Source of the DNA: Streptomyces deccanensis
GTDB taxonomy: Bacteria > Actinomycetota > Actinomycetes > Streptomycetales > Streptomycetaceae
Assembly (NCBI RefSeq): GCF_022385335.1
Contig: NZ_CP092431.1
Coordinates: 9,362,001 to 9,426,000 of the forward strand
Reading direction: 5' to 3'
Length of the DNA: 64,000 bases
Of the stretch, positions 53,414 to 62,134 are shown piece by piece (the first letter of the stretch is position 1; each line of letters begins with the position of its first letter). Under the pieces are notes generated by a model that saw only the letters and a program-made list of their open reading frames with translations, ran no database searches and was not told the origin of the DNA. A program made the translations under genes and the position numbers.

Positions 53414-53577
53414 TGTCCCCGGTCTTGGTCGGCGTGGGGCGCGGTGCGCGCACGGCTGTCGTGGGCGACCTTTTCGGCCAGGGGTTCGCCCACTCGGGAG
53501 GCCCTACTCGCTGGTCAGTCCGTAGGGTGACCATGGGCGGGCGACCGCTCTCTCATGGATCGACGGAAAGGTTCACC

Positions 53578-54666
53578 ATGGCGCAGGAAGTACGCGGCGT
53601 GATCGCCCCGGGCAAGAACGAGCCGGTGCGGATCGAGACGATCGTGGTGCCCGATCCCGGACCGGGGGAGGCCGTGGTGAAGGTGCAGGCGTGCGGGGTC
53701 TGCCACACCGACCTGCACTACAAGCAGGGCGGCATCAACGACGACTTCCCCTTCCTGCTCGGCCACGAGGCGGCCGGTGTGGTGGAGTCCGTCGGCGCGG
53801 GCGTCACGGATGTCGCCCCCGGTGACTTCGTGATCCTCAACTGGCGTGCCGTGTGCGGGAGTTGTCGGGCGTGTCGGCGCGGACGGCCCTGGTACTGCTT
53901 CGCCACGCACAACGCGACGCAGAAGATGACGCTGGCCTCGACCGGTCAGGAACTGTCTCCCGCTCTCGGTATCGGTGCCTTCGCGGAGAAGACCCTCGTG
54001 GCCGCCGGTCAGTGCACCAAGGTCGACCCGGCCGCCGCCCCGGCGGTCGCCGGACTGCTGGGCTGCGGAGTGATGGCCGGCATCGGCGCCGCCATCAACA
54101 CCGGGAACGTCGGGCGCGGGGACAGCGTCGCTGTCATCGGCTGCGGCGGCGTGGGGGACGCGGCCATCGCCGGTTCCCGGCTCGCCGGTGCCGAGAAGAT
54201 CATCGCCGTCGACATCGACGACCGGAAGCTGGCCACCGCCAAGAGCATCGGTGCCACCCACACGGTCAACTCCAAAGAGACCGACCCCGTCGAGGCGATC
54301 CGTGAGCTGACCGGTGGCTTCGGTGCCGATGTCGTCATCGAGGCGGTCGGCCGCCCGGAGACGTACCAGCAGGCCTTCTACGCCCGCGACCTCGCCGGGA
54401 CGGTCGTCCTCGTCGGTGTCCCCACCCCGGAGATGAAGCTCGAACTGCCCCTCCTCGACGTCTTCGGCCGCGGCGGCGCCCTGAAGTCCTCCTGGTACGG
54501 CGACTGCCTGCCCGACCGCGACTTCCCCATGCTCATCAACCTCTACCTCCAGGGCCGTCTGGACCTGGAGGCGTTCGTCACCGAGACCATCGGACTCGAC
54601 GACGTGGAGAAGGCCTTCGAGCGGATGCACGGCGGCGACGTCCTGCGCTCGGTGGTGACCCTCTGA
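53578..54666 (+). CDS. mscR: S-(hydroxymethyl)mycothiol dehydrogenase
   Basis: A 362-residue zinc-dependent medium-chain dehydrogenase matching mycothiol-dependent formaldehyde dehydrogenase. Catalytic zinc ligands: Cys in CGVCHTD, His in LGHEAAG; structural zinc Cys in [18 protein letters not shown] loop [13 protein letters not shown]. It oxidises the formaldehyde-mycothiol adduct to the formyl thioester. ATG 53578 follows GGAAAGG. The next gene overlaps it by TGATG, the usual pairing for mscR in actinobacteria. Confidence 0.92.
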   Translation: MAQEVRGVIAPGKNEPVRIETIVVPDPGPGEAVVKVQACGVCHTDLHYKQGGINDDFPFLLGHEAAGVVESVGAGVTDVAPGDFVILNWRAVCGSCRACRRGRPWYCFATHNATQKMTLASTGQELSPALGIGAFAEKTLVAAGQCTKVDPAAAPAVAGLLGCGVMAGIGAAINTGNVGRGDSVAVIGCGGVGDAAIAGSRLAGAEKIIAVDIDDRKLATAKSIGATHTVNSKETDPVEAIRELTGGFGADVVIEAVGRPETYQQAFYARDLAGTVVLVGVPTPEMKLELPLLDVFGRGGALKSSWYGDCLPDRDFPMLINLYLQGRLDLEAFVTETIGLDDVEKAFERMHGGDVLRSVVTL

Positions 54667-55295
54667 TGGCCGCCCGCATCGAACACCTCGTCACCTCCGG
54701 TCAGTTCAGCCTCGACGGCGGCACCTGGGACGTCGACAACAACGTCTGGCTCGTCGGCGACGACCACGAGGTCGTCGTCATCGACGCCGCCCACGACGCC
54801 GACGCCATCGCCGAGGCCGTGGGCGAGCGCAGGCTCGCGGCCATCGTCTGCACCCACGCCCACAACGACCACATCGACGCGGCCCCCGCCCTCGCCGAGC
54901 GCACCGGCGCGCCGATCTGGCTCCACCCCGACGACCTGCCGCTGTGGAAGCAGACCCACCCCGACCGGCTGCCCGACCACTGGCTTGCCGACGGCCAGGT
55001 CATCGAGGCCGCCGGCGCCGACCTGACCGTCCTGCACACCCCCGGCCACGCCCCGGGCGCCGTCTGCCTCTACGACCCCGGGCTCGGCACGGTCTTCACC
55101 GGCGACACCCTCTTCTCCGGCGGCCCCGGCGCCACCGGCCGTTCCTACTCCCACTTCCCGACGATCATCGACTCCATCCGCGACCGCCTGCTCGCCCTGC
55201 CGCCCGACACCGTCGTGCGCACCGGCCACGGCGACACGACCACGATCGGGGCGGAGGCCCCGCACCTCCAGGAGTGGATCGCGCGCGGTCACTGA
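54666..55295 (+). CDS. MBL-fold hydrolase paired with mycothiol formaldehyde dehydrogenase
   Basis: A 209-residue glyoxalase II-like hydrolase with THAHNDHID, PGHAPGAV and FTGDTLF metal motifs. Being coupled to mscR, it most likely hydrolyses the S-formylmycothiol product (or another mycothiol ester) to release the thiol; this is inferred from the pairing. Family length is normal. Confidence 0.9.
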   Translation: MAARIEHLVTSGQFSLDGGTWDVDNNVWLVGDDHEVVVIDAAHDADAIAEAVGERRLAAIVCTHAHNDHIDAAPALAERTGAPIWLHPDDLPLWKQTHPDRLPDHWLADGQVIEAAGADLTVLHTPGHAPGAVCLYDPGLGTVFTGDTLFSGGPGATGRSYSHFPTIIDSIRDRLLALPPDTVVRTGHGDTTTIGAEAPHLQEWIARGH

Positions 55296-55304
55296 CCAGC
55301 GCTC

Positions 55305-55342
55305 GGGGCCCGGCTGCCGAGAAGGCATGGCAGCCGGGCCCC
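55305..55342 (+). terminator. Terminator after the mycothiol operon
   Basis: A perfect 14-bp stem (GGGGCCCGGCTGCC, 55305-55318, with 55329-55342) and a 10-base loop, 10 bases after the stop. Confidence 0.8.
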
Positions 55343-55393
55343 GCCATGAGCGCCCTGAAGGCCACGGAAAACCCGACAGAAGATGTCCGGCTT

Positions 55394-55437
55394 CCACGAC
55401 ACCCTCGTGTCGTGGACGCCGGAACACCCCCGGCGTC
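55394..55437. promoter_or_regulatory. Two consecutive inverted repeats before an SDR gene
   Basis: CCACGACAC/GTGTCGTGG (55394-55415, 4-base spacer) is followed at once by GACGCCGG/CCGGCGTC (55415-55437, 7-base spacer). They lie 37-80 bp before the start codon and may be an operator plus a leader hairpin. Confidence 0.45.
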
Positions 55438-55473
55438 GGCCAAGGTGGCACTCGTACGCAATGGAGGTCGGAC

Positions 55474-56388
55474 ATGTCGAAGCCGCTGGACGGCAAGGTC
55501 GCACTGGTCGCGGGAGCGACGCGCGGAGCGGGCCGGGGGATCGCCGTCGAACTGGGGGCGGCCGGAGCGACGGTCTATGTGACAGGGCGTTCCACGCGCG
55601 AGCGGCGCTCCGAGTACGACCGCCCGGAGACCCTGGAGGACACCGCCGACCTGGTCACCGAGGCGGGCGGGCACGGCATCGCCGTACCCACCGACCATCT
55701 CGAACCGGCACAGGTCCGGACCCTCGTCGACCGGATCACCGAGGAACAGGGCCGACTGGACGTCCTGGTCAACGACATCTGGGGCGGTGAGAAGCTCTTC
55801 GACTGGGAGAACCCGGTCTGGGAGCACGATCTCGACAACGGGCTGCGGCTGCTGCGCCTCGCCGTCGAGACCCACGCCATCACCAACCACTTCGCCCTGC
55901 CGCTGCTGCTGCGCAAGCCGGGCGGCCTGGTCGTGGAGATGACGGACGGCACGGCCGAGTACAACAGCGCCAATTACCGCAACTCCTTCTTCTACGACCT
56001 CGCCAAGTCCTCCGTCCTGCGCATGGCGTTCGCGCTCGGGCACGAGCTGGGCCCGCGCGGTGCCACCGCCGTGGCCCTCACTCCCGGTTGGCTCCGGTCG
56101 GAGATGATGCTCGACCACTTCGGGGTCACCGAGCAGAACTGGCGGGACGCCCTCGAACGCGTCCCCCACTTCGCCATCTCCGAGACCCCCCGCTTCGTGG
56201 GCCGGGCCGTCGCCGCGCTCGCCGCCGACCCGGAGGTCGCCCGCTTCAACGGGCAGTCCCACTCCAGCGGTTCCCTCGCCCGGACCTACGGCTTCACCGA
56301 CCTCGACGGCAGCCGGCCGGACGCCTGGCGCTACATCGTCGAGGTCCAGGACGCGGGCAAGCCGGCGGACACCACCGGCTACCGCTGA
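55474..56388 (+). CDS. Short-chain dehydrogenase/reductase
   Basis: A 304-residue NAD(P)-dependent oxidoreductase of the SDR superfamily. Cofactor loop GATRGAGRG replaces the more usual GxxxGIG; the catalytic Tyr-Lys spacing is loose (YNSANYRNSFFYDLAKSS), with Tyr and Lys as in the atypical SDR group. It is longer than classical SDRs by about 50 residues at the C-terminus. ATG 55474 follows GGAGGTCG. Substrate unknown. Confidence 0.82.
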   Translation: MSKPLDGKVALVAGATRGAGRGIAVELGAAGATVYVTGRSTRERRSEYDRPETLEDTADLVTEAGGHGIAVPTDHLEPAQVRTLVDRITEEQGRLDVLVNDIWGGEKLFDWENPVWEHDLDNGLRLLRLAVETHAITNHFALPLLLRKPGGLVVEMTDGTAEYNSANYRNSFFYDLAKSSVLRMAFALGHELGPRGATAVALTPGWLRSEMMLDHFGVTEQNWRDALERVPHFAISETPRFVGRAVAALAADPEVARFNGQSHSSGSLARTYGFTDLDGSRPDAWRYIVEVQDAGKPADTTGYR

Positions 56389-56809
56389 CCGCCGTCACCG
56401 GGGTCCGGCCGGCCGCCGTCACCAGGGTGCGGCCGGCCCCCGTCAGCGCGAGGGGGCGACGGGGCCTGAAGCTGCCAGCGGGCCGAGTGGCCGGGCGGGA
56501 GCGCCAGGTCCTCCCGCACGGCGACGTAATAGGCATCCCGCCCGGCGCGCTGCCGCTCCAGCAGGGCCTGCCAGGCCTGCGGATCGCGGCTCCCGGCGCG
56601 CAGGAACTCCTCCATGGCCATCACGGTGACGACCCAGGCGCGGGCCTTGTCCACCACCTCGGGGCTACCGAGGAGCAGCAGGGCCTCGCCGGAGGGGTCA
56701 GGGCCCGCGCCCAGTCGGCGTACACCGCGAGCCGTCGCTCCTCCGGGATCAAGATCGCGTCGCATCCGTCCCGGCGACGGTGGCGCGGAGTACGTTCTGC
56801 CGTATGCAT
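56379..56809 (-). pseudogene. Frameshifted remnant of a conserved hypothetical gene
   Basis: Two pieces of one protein lie in different frames. The upstream frame reads IPEERRLAVYADWARALTP; the downstream frame continues SGEALLLLGSPEVVDKARAW and goes on to RDAYYVAVREDLALP, ending at 56379. The switch falls near 56697-56706, in a short C-rich run. The pieces fit a soluble helical domain often found behind a membrane anchor in actinobacterial hypothetical proteins; the anchor is absent. The 3' end overlaps the SDR gene by 10 bp. Confidence 0.55.
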
Positions 56810-57619
56810 GCGACGGGACGCTTCGAGGGGTACGGGGTTCTCATCACGGGCGCGGCGCGTGGGATCGGCGCGGCGACGGCCCGGCGGCTGGCCGAGGAGG
56901 GCGCGAAGGTCCTCGTCACCGACGTGGACGCGGCGGCGGCCGAGCGGACCGTGACGGAGTTGCGGGAGCGCGGGCTGGCCGCCGAGGCGTTCCGGTGCGA
57001 CGTCGGGGACCGGGCGTCCGTCGAGGCCGCCGTCGCGCACGCGGTGACGGTCCTCGGTTCGCTCGACGTCCTGGTCAACAACGCCTTCGGCTGCACCCCG
57101 GACGTGCAGCTCTTCGAGGACACCCCGGACGAGACCTGGGCCCGCGACCTGGACCTCACCCTGACCGGCGCGTTCCGGTGCTCCCGCGCCGCCCTGCCGC
57201 ACCTGGTGGCCTCGGGACGCGGCGCCATCGTCAACATCGGCTCCGTCAACGGCCTCCAGGACTTCGGCAACCACGCCTACAGCGCCGCGAAGGCCGGCCT
57301 CGGCTCCCTCACCCGTACCCTCGCCGGCGACGCCGCGCCCCGTGGCGTCCGCGTCAACCTGGTGGCCCCCGGCACCGTCCGCACCCCCGGCTGGGCGGGC
57401 CGCGAGGCACACCTGGACGATCTCGCCGAGATCTACCCCCTGGGCCGCGTCGGCGAGCCGGACGACATCGCGGCGGCCGTTGCCTTCCTCGCCTCCCGCG
57501 ACGCGGCCTGGATCACCGGCACCACCCTGCGCGTGGACGGCGGCCTGCTCGCCGTCAACACCGCCTTCGCCCGCGCGGCGCGGGCCTGGCGGGACGAGGG
57601 GCGCGCTCAGGACACCTAG
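56804..57619 (+). CDS. Short-chain dehydrogenase/reductase, classical
   Basis: A 271-residue classical SDR. TGAARGIG is the cofactor loop, NNAFG the structural motif, and Ser-Tyr-Lys are in IGSVNG and YSAAKAG; the end ITGTTLRVDGGLLA is typical. ATG 56804 lacks a Shine-Dalgarno site, but TACGTT at 56791-56796 could be a -10 box giving a leaderless message. GTG 56780 would add eight residues. The decarboxylase gene converges on it. Confidence 0.87.
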   Translation: MHATGRFEGYGVLITGAARGIGAATARRLAEEGAKVLVTDVDAAAAERTVTELRERGLAAEAFRCDVGDRASVEAAVAHAVTVLGSLDVLVNNAFGCTPDVQLFEDTPDETWARDLDLTLTGAFRCSRAALPHLVASGRGAIVNIGSVNGLQDFGNHAYSAAKAGLGSLTRTLAGDAAPRGVRVNLVAPGTVRTPGWAGREAHLDDLAEIYPLGRVGEPDDIAAAVAFLASRDAAWITGTTLRVDGGLLAVNTAFARAARAWRDEGRAQDT

Positions 57620-57634
57620 GACGGACACCTAGGA
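57610..57634. repeat. Small tandem repeat holding two convergent stop codons
   Basis: GGACACCTAGGA occurs at 57610-57621 and 57623-57634. The first CCTAGG holds the TAG of the SDR gene, the second the TAG of the decarboxylase gene on the other strand. Confidence 0.6.
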
Positions 57635-59032
57635 GGCGTTCACCGTCCTCGTCGCCGCGAGGACCGCGTCGAGAACCCGTTCGGTGTCGGCCGTCGTCGT
57701 CCGCCAGTTGCTGAACGCGGCCCGCAGGGCGTGGGTCCCGTGGAGGACCGTCGGGGTCACGAAGGTCTCGCCGGAGGCGGCGATCGCGTGGGCCAGGGCC
57801 TGGACCCGTTCCCGGGTGGGCCGTTCGGCGAGGGTGAAGCAGACGACGTTCAGCCGGACCGGTGCGACGAGGGTCAACCCCGGTGTCTGCGCGAGGCGTT
57901 CACCGAGGGTGCGGGCCAGGGCGACGTTGCGTTCGACGATCTCGCGGTGCCCCGCCCGGCCGTACGCCATGAGGGAGAACCAGGCCGGCAGGGCGCGCAG
58001 TCGGCGGGAGTTCTCCGGTGTGAGGTGCAGGAAGTCGGGCTCGCCGGTGGGCAGGCCGAGGTAGGGGGAGTCGTTGCGGAAGACGCGTACTTGGAGGTCC
58101 CGGCGGCGGGTGAACTGGACGGCGGCGTCGTAGGGCACGTTCAGCCACTTGTGCAGGTCCACGCAGATCGAGTCGGCGCTGTCGAGACCGTCGACCAGAT
58201 GCGCGTACGACGGCGACAGCGCGGCGAAGCCGCCGAACGCGGCGTCCACGTGGAGCCAGAAGTCGTGGCGTTCCCTGAGCGCGGCGATGGCGCGCAGATC
58301 GTCGAAGTCGACCGAGTTGACGGTCCCGGCGTTGGCTACGACGATCGCCGGCCGCCCGTCCAGTGCCGCCAGGGCGGCGTCGAGGGCCGCCACGTCCACG
58401 GCCTCACGGTCCCCGGGCAGCAGGGGTACGGTACGCAGCCGGTCGCGGCCGACGCCGAGCACGGAGAGTGCCTTGGTGATGCTGGAGTGCGGGCTGCCGG
58501 ACAGCACGTCGACCGGGCCGAGGGCGGCGACACCTTCCCGGGACACGTCCACGCCCAGCCGTTCGCCGAGCCACTCGCGGGCGACGGCGAGCCCCACGGT
58601 GTTGGAGACGGTCGCCCCGGTGACGAAGGCACCGCCGTACTCCGGGCCCAGCCCGAACAACTCCCGCAGCCACCGCAGGGTCTGCCGCTCCAGGGCGCTC
58701 GCGGACGAGTCCTGGCCACCGGAGACGTTCTGGTCGTAGGCACTGGTCAGCCAGTCCCCGGCGACGGCCGCCGGGGTGGCCCCGCCGGTGACGAAGCCGA
58801 GGTAACGGGGCCCGGCCGATCCGGAGAATCCGTCGGCCCAGCGCTCGGCGAACTCCGTCAGGGCGCCTTGCGCGCCGACGCCCCGTGCGGGGAGCGGCTC
58901 GGTCCCGTGCCTTCCGTCGAGCCGGGCGACGGGACGGTCCGCGAGGCCCGCCATCTCCTCGGCGGCGAAGTCACGGGCGGCCTGCAACAGTTCGGGAAGC
59001 CGGGAGAGGTCGCCGGCGATTACGGAGTCCAT
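57629..59032 (-). CDS. PLP-dependent amino acid decarboxylase
   Basis: A 467-residue group II decarboxylase of the aromatic-L-amino-acid/tyrosine type. The PLP Lys is in DLHKWLNVPYD; VHVDAAFGGF holds the cofactor Asp; TSGGAT-like sequence is GGATPAAVAGDWLTS, with NVSGGQDSSASALE next. Substrate could be an aromatic or aliphatic amino acid. ATG 59032 gives a normal family length. It may or may not belong to the biosynthetic genes that begin 330 bp away on the other strand. Confidence 0.86.
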   Translation of the reverse strand: MDSVIAGDLSRLPELLQAARDFAAEEMAGLADRPVARLDGRHGTEPLPARGVGAQGALTEFAERWADGFSGSAGPRYLGFVTGGATPAAVAGDWLTSAYDQNVSGGQDSSASALERQTLRWLRELFGLGPEYGGAFVTGATVSNTVGLAVAREWLGERLGVDVSREGVAALGPVDVLSGSPHSSITKALSVLGVGRDRLRTVPLLPGDREAVDVAALDAALAALDGRPAIVVANAGTVNSVDFDDLRAIAALRERHDFWLHVDAAFGGFAALSPSYAHLVDGLDSADSICVDLHKWLNVPYDAAVQFTRRRDLQVRVFRNDSPYLGLPTGEPDFLHLTPENSRRLRALPAWFSLMAYGRAGHREIVERNVALARTLGERLAQTPGLTLVAPVRLNVVCFTLAERPTRERVQALAHAIAASGETFVTPTVLHGTHALRAAFSNWRTTTADTERVLDAVLAATRTVNAS

Positions 59033-59362
59033 GATCGGCAGCGTAGGCGGGGAGCGGGCCGCGGTCCCGGTCCACTCGCGCAGAACTGGCCCGGTCGAGG
59101 AGCGGACGCGCGACGGGGCACCGTGACGGCACGGCTCTCCTTCGCGCGGTGCGTAATTCTGCGCAGTCCTCGGCGAATGGTGCTCCTATTCCGCCCGTAT
59201 CGGCAAGCGCTTCCAGGAATTACCGGAAGTTACCTCGGCGTTACCCTGCGGCAGAGAACGCCAAGGCATCTGAAAGACCGTCATACCCTCACGATCCGGA
59301 CACCCGTCGAAAAAGTTCGTTGAGGCTTGAACGGCGCCGACGGTCTTCACGTATTCGACACC
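59033..59362. other. Divergent promoter region at the edge of the biosynthetic genes
   Basis: A 330-bp gap with no trusted ORF. GC content drops over 59150-59330. It holds the spaced TTACC repeats at 59219-59245. TTG 59327, in frame with the next gene, lies near its right end. Confidence 0.45.
59219..59245 (+). promoter_or_regulatory. Three TTACC repeats at helical spacing, SARP-box-like
   Basis: TTACC occurs at 59220, 59230 and 59241, spaced 10 and 11 bp, preceded by A or G. Heptamer-like direct repeats at 11-bp spacing next to a -10 box are the binding pattern of SARP-family activators. No SARP gene is in the window. Confidence 0.45.
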
Positions 59363-59953
59363 GTGAGCAGGAATCCCGTTACCGTCACCGTTGCGTACCA
59401 GGTGGTGCCGGGGCGCGAGGCCGACTTCCACTCCTGGGGGTGGGCCGCGCTGCGTACCAGTGCGCAGCAGCCGGGTTTTCTGGGGGGTGGCGTACTCGTC
59501 GACGGAGAGGGTGAGTGGCATGTGGTCTACCGCTTCGACAGCGAGGAATCAGCCCGGACCTGGGAGAATTCCGTGGTCTGGGCACAGTGGTCGGCCCGCG
59601 CCGACGGACTGGCGCAGGAGACCGGCCGGCGGAGCATCGTGGGCTCCAAGGCCTGGTTCGACTCCCAGAGCGCCCGGGCCCCGACGCCGGCCGGCCCTCC
59701 GGGGCCACCCCCGAAATGGAAACTCTGGCTGGTGAATTCCGGTGCGGTCTTCCCGCCCGTCTTCTTATTCAACCAGGCAATACTTCCCTATCTCAACGAC
59801 CTGAATCCGCTTTTCCGTACACTTCTGCTGTGTCTGACCGTGGCAGCCATCGTCACCTGGATTCTCATGCCGAGACTCCAGAAATTCCTGAAGAAATGGC
59901 TGTACCCGCCGTTGCAGGCGTTGCGCGGCCGGCACAAACGACGGACCGCCTAG
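59363..59953 (+). CDS. ABM-domain membrane protein
   Basis: A 196-residue protein. Residues 1-105 form an antibiotic-biosynthesis-monooxygenase (ABM) ferredoxin-like domain (VTVTVAYQVVPGREADFHSWGW); a Pro-rich linker then leads to two membrane segments (about 125-170) and a basic tail (KKWLYPPLQ...RGRHKRR). GTG 59363 starts at the homology; TTG 59327 is an alternative. Lying 27 bp before the pabAB-like gene, it is probably in its operon. Many ABM-membrane proteins of this form have no proven activity. Confidence 0.8.
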   Translation: MSRNPVTVTVAYQVVPGREADFHSWGWAALRTSAQQPGFLGGGVLVDGEGEWHVVYRFDSEESARTWENSVVWAQWSARADGLAQETGRRSIVGSKAWFDSQSARAPTPAGPPGPPPKWKLWLVNSGAVFPPVFLFNQAILPYLNDLNPLFRTLLLCLTVAAIVTWILMPRLQKFLKKWLYPPLQALRGRHKRRTA

Positions 59954-59980
59954 GTCCGAGAACGAAGAGGGGGTGGGCGG

Positions 59981-62134
59981 GTGAAGACCCTGCTCATCGA
60001 CAATTACGACTCGTACACGTACAACCTGTTCCAGCTGATCGCCGAGGTCAACGGCGAGGAGCCGGTGGTCGTGCTCAACGACGCCTCGGCCGACGACATT
60101 CCGGAGCTGGGGGAATTCGACAACGTGGTGGTGTCGCCGGGACCCGGCCACCCCTCGGAACCGCGTGACTTCGGCATCGCCTCCCGGGTGATCGCCGACG
60201 CCGAGATCCCCGTCCTGGGCGTCTGCCTGGGCCACCAGGGCATCGCGGTGGGGGAGCACGCCGACGTCGAGCCCGCCCCGTGGCCCCGCCACGGGCACCT
60301 GTCCACGGTCCGGCACGACGGCCGCGACCTGTTCCACGGCCTCCCGCAGAACTTCACGGTCGTCCGCTACCACTCGCTGTCCGTGCGCGAGCCGCTGCCA
60401 CCGGCCCTGGAGGCGACCGCCTGGTCCGAGGACGGCGTCCTCATGGGCCTGCGCCACCGCGAACGGCCGCTGTGGGGCGTCCAGTTCCACCCCGAGTCGA
60501 TCCTCACCGACCACGGCCACCGGCTGCTGGTGAACTTCCGCAACCTCACGGCGGAACGCGTCGGCAGCCCGCGTACGAAGAACACGGCGGTCGCCCTCGT
60601 CACCGGGCCGCAGCCCACCGCGCTCACCTCTCTCGCGGGCACGATCCCCCGCCCCCGGCGGGCCCCCGGGTCCGCCTACCGGCTGCACACCCGCCGCATC
60701 GCCGGCGCCGTCGACGCCGAGGCCGCCTTCACCCGCATGTACGCCGACGCACCGCACGCCTTCTGGCTGGACAGCTCCCGCGTCGAGCCGGGCCTGTCGC
60801 GGTTCTCCTTCTTCGGCGACGGCAGCGGCCCCCTCGCCGAGGTCGTCCGCTACGACGTCGACAGCGGCAGTTGCGAGATCGAACGGGCGGGCCGACCCAC
60901 CCGCAAGGTCCAGGCGAGCGTCTTCGACTACCTCAAGCGGCAACTGGCGAGCCGCAAGGTCGACGCGACCGGCCTGCCCTTCGACTTCACCGGCGGCTAC
61001 GTCGGCTACTTCGGCTACGAACTCAAGGCCGACACCGGCTCCGAGAACCGGCACAAGGCCGACACCCCGGACGCGGCCTGGCTGTTCGCCGACCGGCTGA
61101 TCGCCGTCGACCACCAGGAGGGCCACACCTACGCGGTCTGCCTCTCCGAGGACACCCCGGCGGCGTCCCGCGAGGCAGGCGACTGGCTCGACACCGCGCT
61201 GGCCCAGCTGACCTTCATCGGCTCGGACGCCACGGTCCCCCTGAAGGCGGCCTCCGCGCCCTACCCGCGCGCCGCCGAACCCTGGCTGGTCCGCGACCGC
61301 GCCACCTACCTCGCCGACATCGAGGCCTGCAAGGCGGAGCTGAACGCGGGCACCAGCTACGAGGTCTGTCTGACCAACGCGGCCCGGTTACCCGCTCCCT
61401 ACGACCCGTACGACTTCTACCGGGTGCTGCGCCGTGGCAACCCCGCCCCGTACGCCTCCTTCCTCAGGTTCGGCGACCTCGACATCGCGGGCTCGTCCCC
61501 CGAGCGGTTCCTGCGGATCACCCGCGACGGCGTCGCCGAGGCCAAGCCCATCAAGGGCACCGCACCCCGGGGCACCAGTCCCGAGGAGGACGACCGGCTC
61601 CGCGACGAACTCGCCGCCGACGCCAAGACCCGCGCCGAGAACCTGATGATCGTCGACCTGCTCCGCAACGACCTCGGCCGCGTCTCCCGCACCGGTTCCG
61701 TGAAGGTCACCCGCCTGATGGCCACCGAGACGTACGCCACCGTGCACCAACTCGTCTCCACGGTCGAGGGCAGACTGCGCGAGGGCACCGACGCCGTCGA
61801 CTGCGTCCGCGCCTGCTTCCCCGGCGGCTCGATGACCGGGGCGCCCAAACTGCGCACCCTGGAGATCATCGACGCGCTGGAGACCGAGGCGCGGGGCGTG
61901 TACTCGGGAGCCCTCGGCTACCTCGGGTGCAGCGGCGGAGCGGACCTCAACATCGTCATCCGTACCGCCGTGTTCCAGGGCGGCCGTATGCATCTGGGCG
62001 CGGGCGGCGCGATCGTCCTCGACTCCGATCCGGCCGCCGAGTACGACGAGATGCTGCTGAAGACGGCGGCACTGATGCGGGCCCACCGGGAGCACGCCTC
62101 CGCCCCGGCCGTCACCGAGGAGCCGACGCGATGA
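59981..62134 (+). CDS. pabAB: Aminodeoxychorismate synthase, PabA-PabB fusion
   Basis: A 717-residue fusion that turns chorismate and glutamine into 4-amino-4-deoxychorismate. The N-terminal glutaminase (about 1-195) has its Cys in GVCLGHQG and His in FHPES. The C-terminal PabB-like domain (about 225-705) has PIKGT near residue 523: Lys here marks aminodeoxychorismate synthases, where anthranilate synthases have Ala. It is the fused type known from antibiotic clusters such as candicidin, so it probably makes PABA for a natural product rather than folate. A PabC lyase is not yet seen. GTG 59981. Confidence 0.92.
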   Translation: MKTLLIDNYDSYTYNLFQLIAEVNGEEPVVVLNDASADDIPELGEFDNVVVSPGPGHPSEPRDFGIASRVIADAEIPVLGVCLGHQGIAVGEHADVEPAPWPRHGHLSTVRHDGRDLFHGLPQNFTVVRYHSLSVREPLPPALEATAWSEDGVLMGLRHRERPLWGVQFHPESILTDHGHRLLVNFRNLTAERVGSPRTKNTAVALVTGPQPTALTSLAGTIPRPRRAPGSAYRLHTRRIAGAVDAEAAFTRMYADAPHAFWLDSSRVEPGLSRFSFFGDGSGPLAEVVRYDVDSGSCEIERAGRPTRKVQASVFDYLKRQLASRKVDATGLPFDFTGGYVGYFGYELKADTGSENRHKADTPDAAWLFADRLIAVDHQEGHTYAVCLSEDTPAASREAGDWLDTALAQLTFIGSDATVPLKAASAPYPRAAEPWLVRDRATYLADIEACKAELNAGTSYEVCLTNAARLPAPYDPYDFYRVLRRGNPAPYASFLRFGDLDIAGSSPERFLRITRDGVAEAKPIKGTAPRGTSPEEDDRLRDELAADAKTRAENLMIVDLLRNDLGRVSRTGSVKVTRLMATETYATVHQLVSTVEGRLREGTDAVDCVRACFPGGSMTGAPKLRTLEIIDALETEARGVYSGALGYLGCSGGADLNIVIRTAVFQGGRMHLGAGGAIVLDSDPAAEYDEMLLKTAALMRAHREHASAPAVTEEPTR

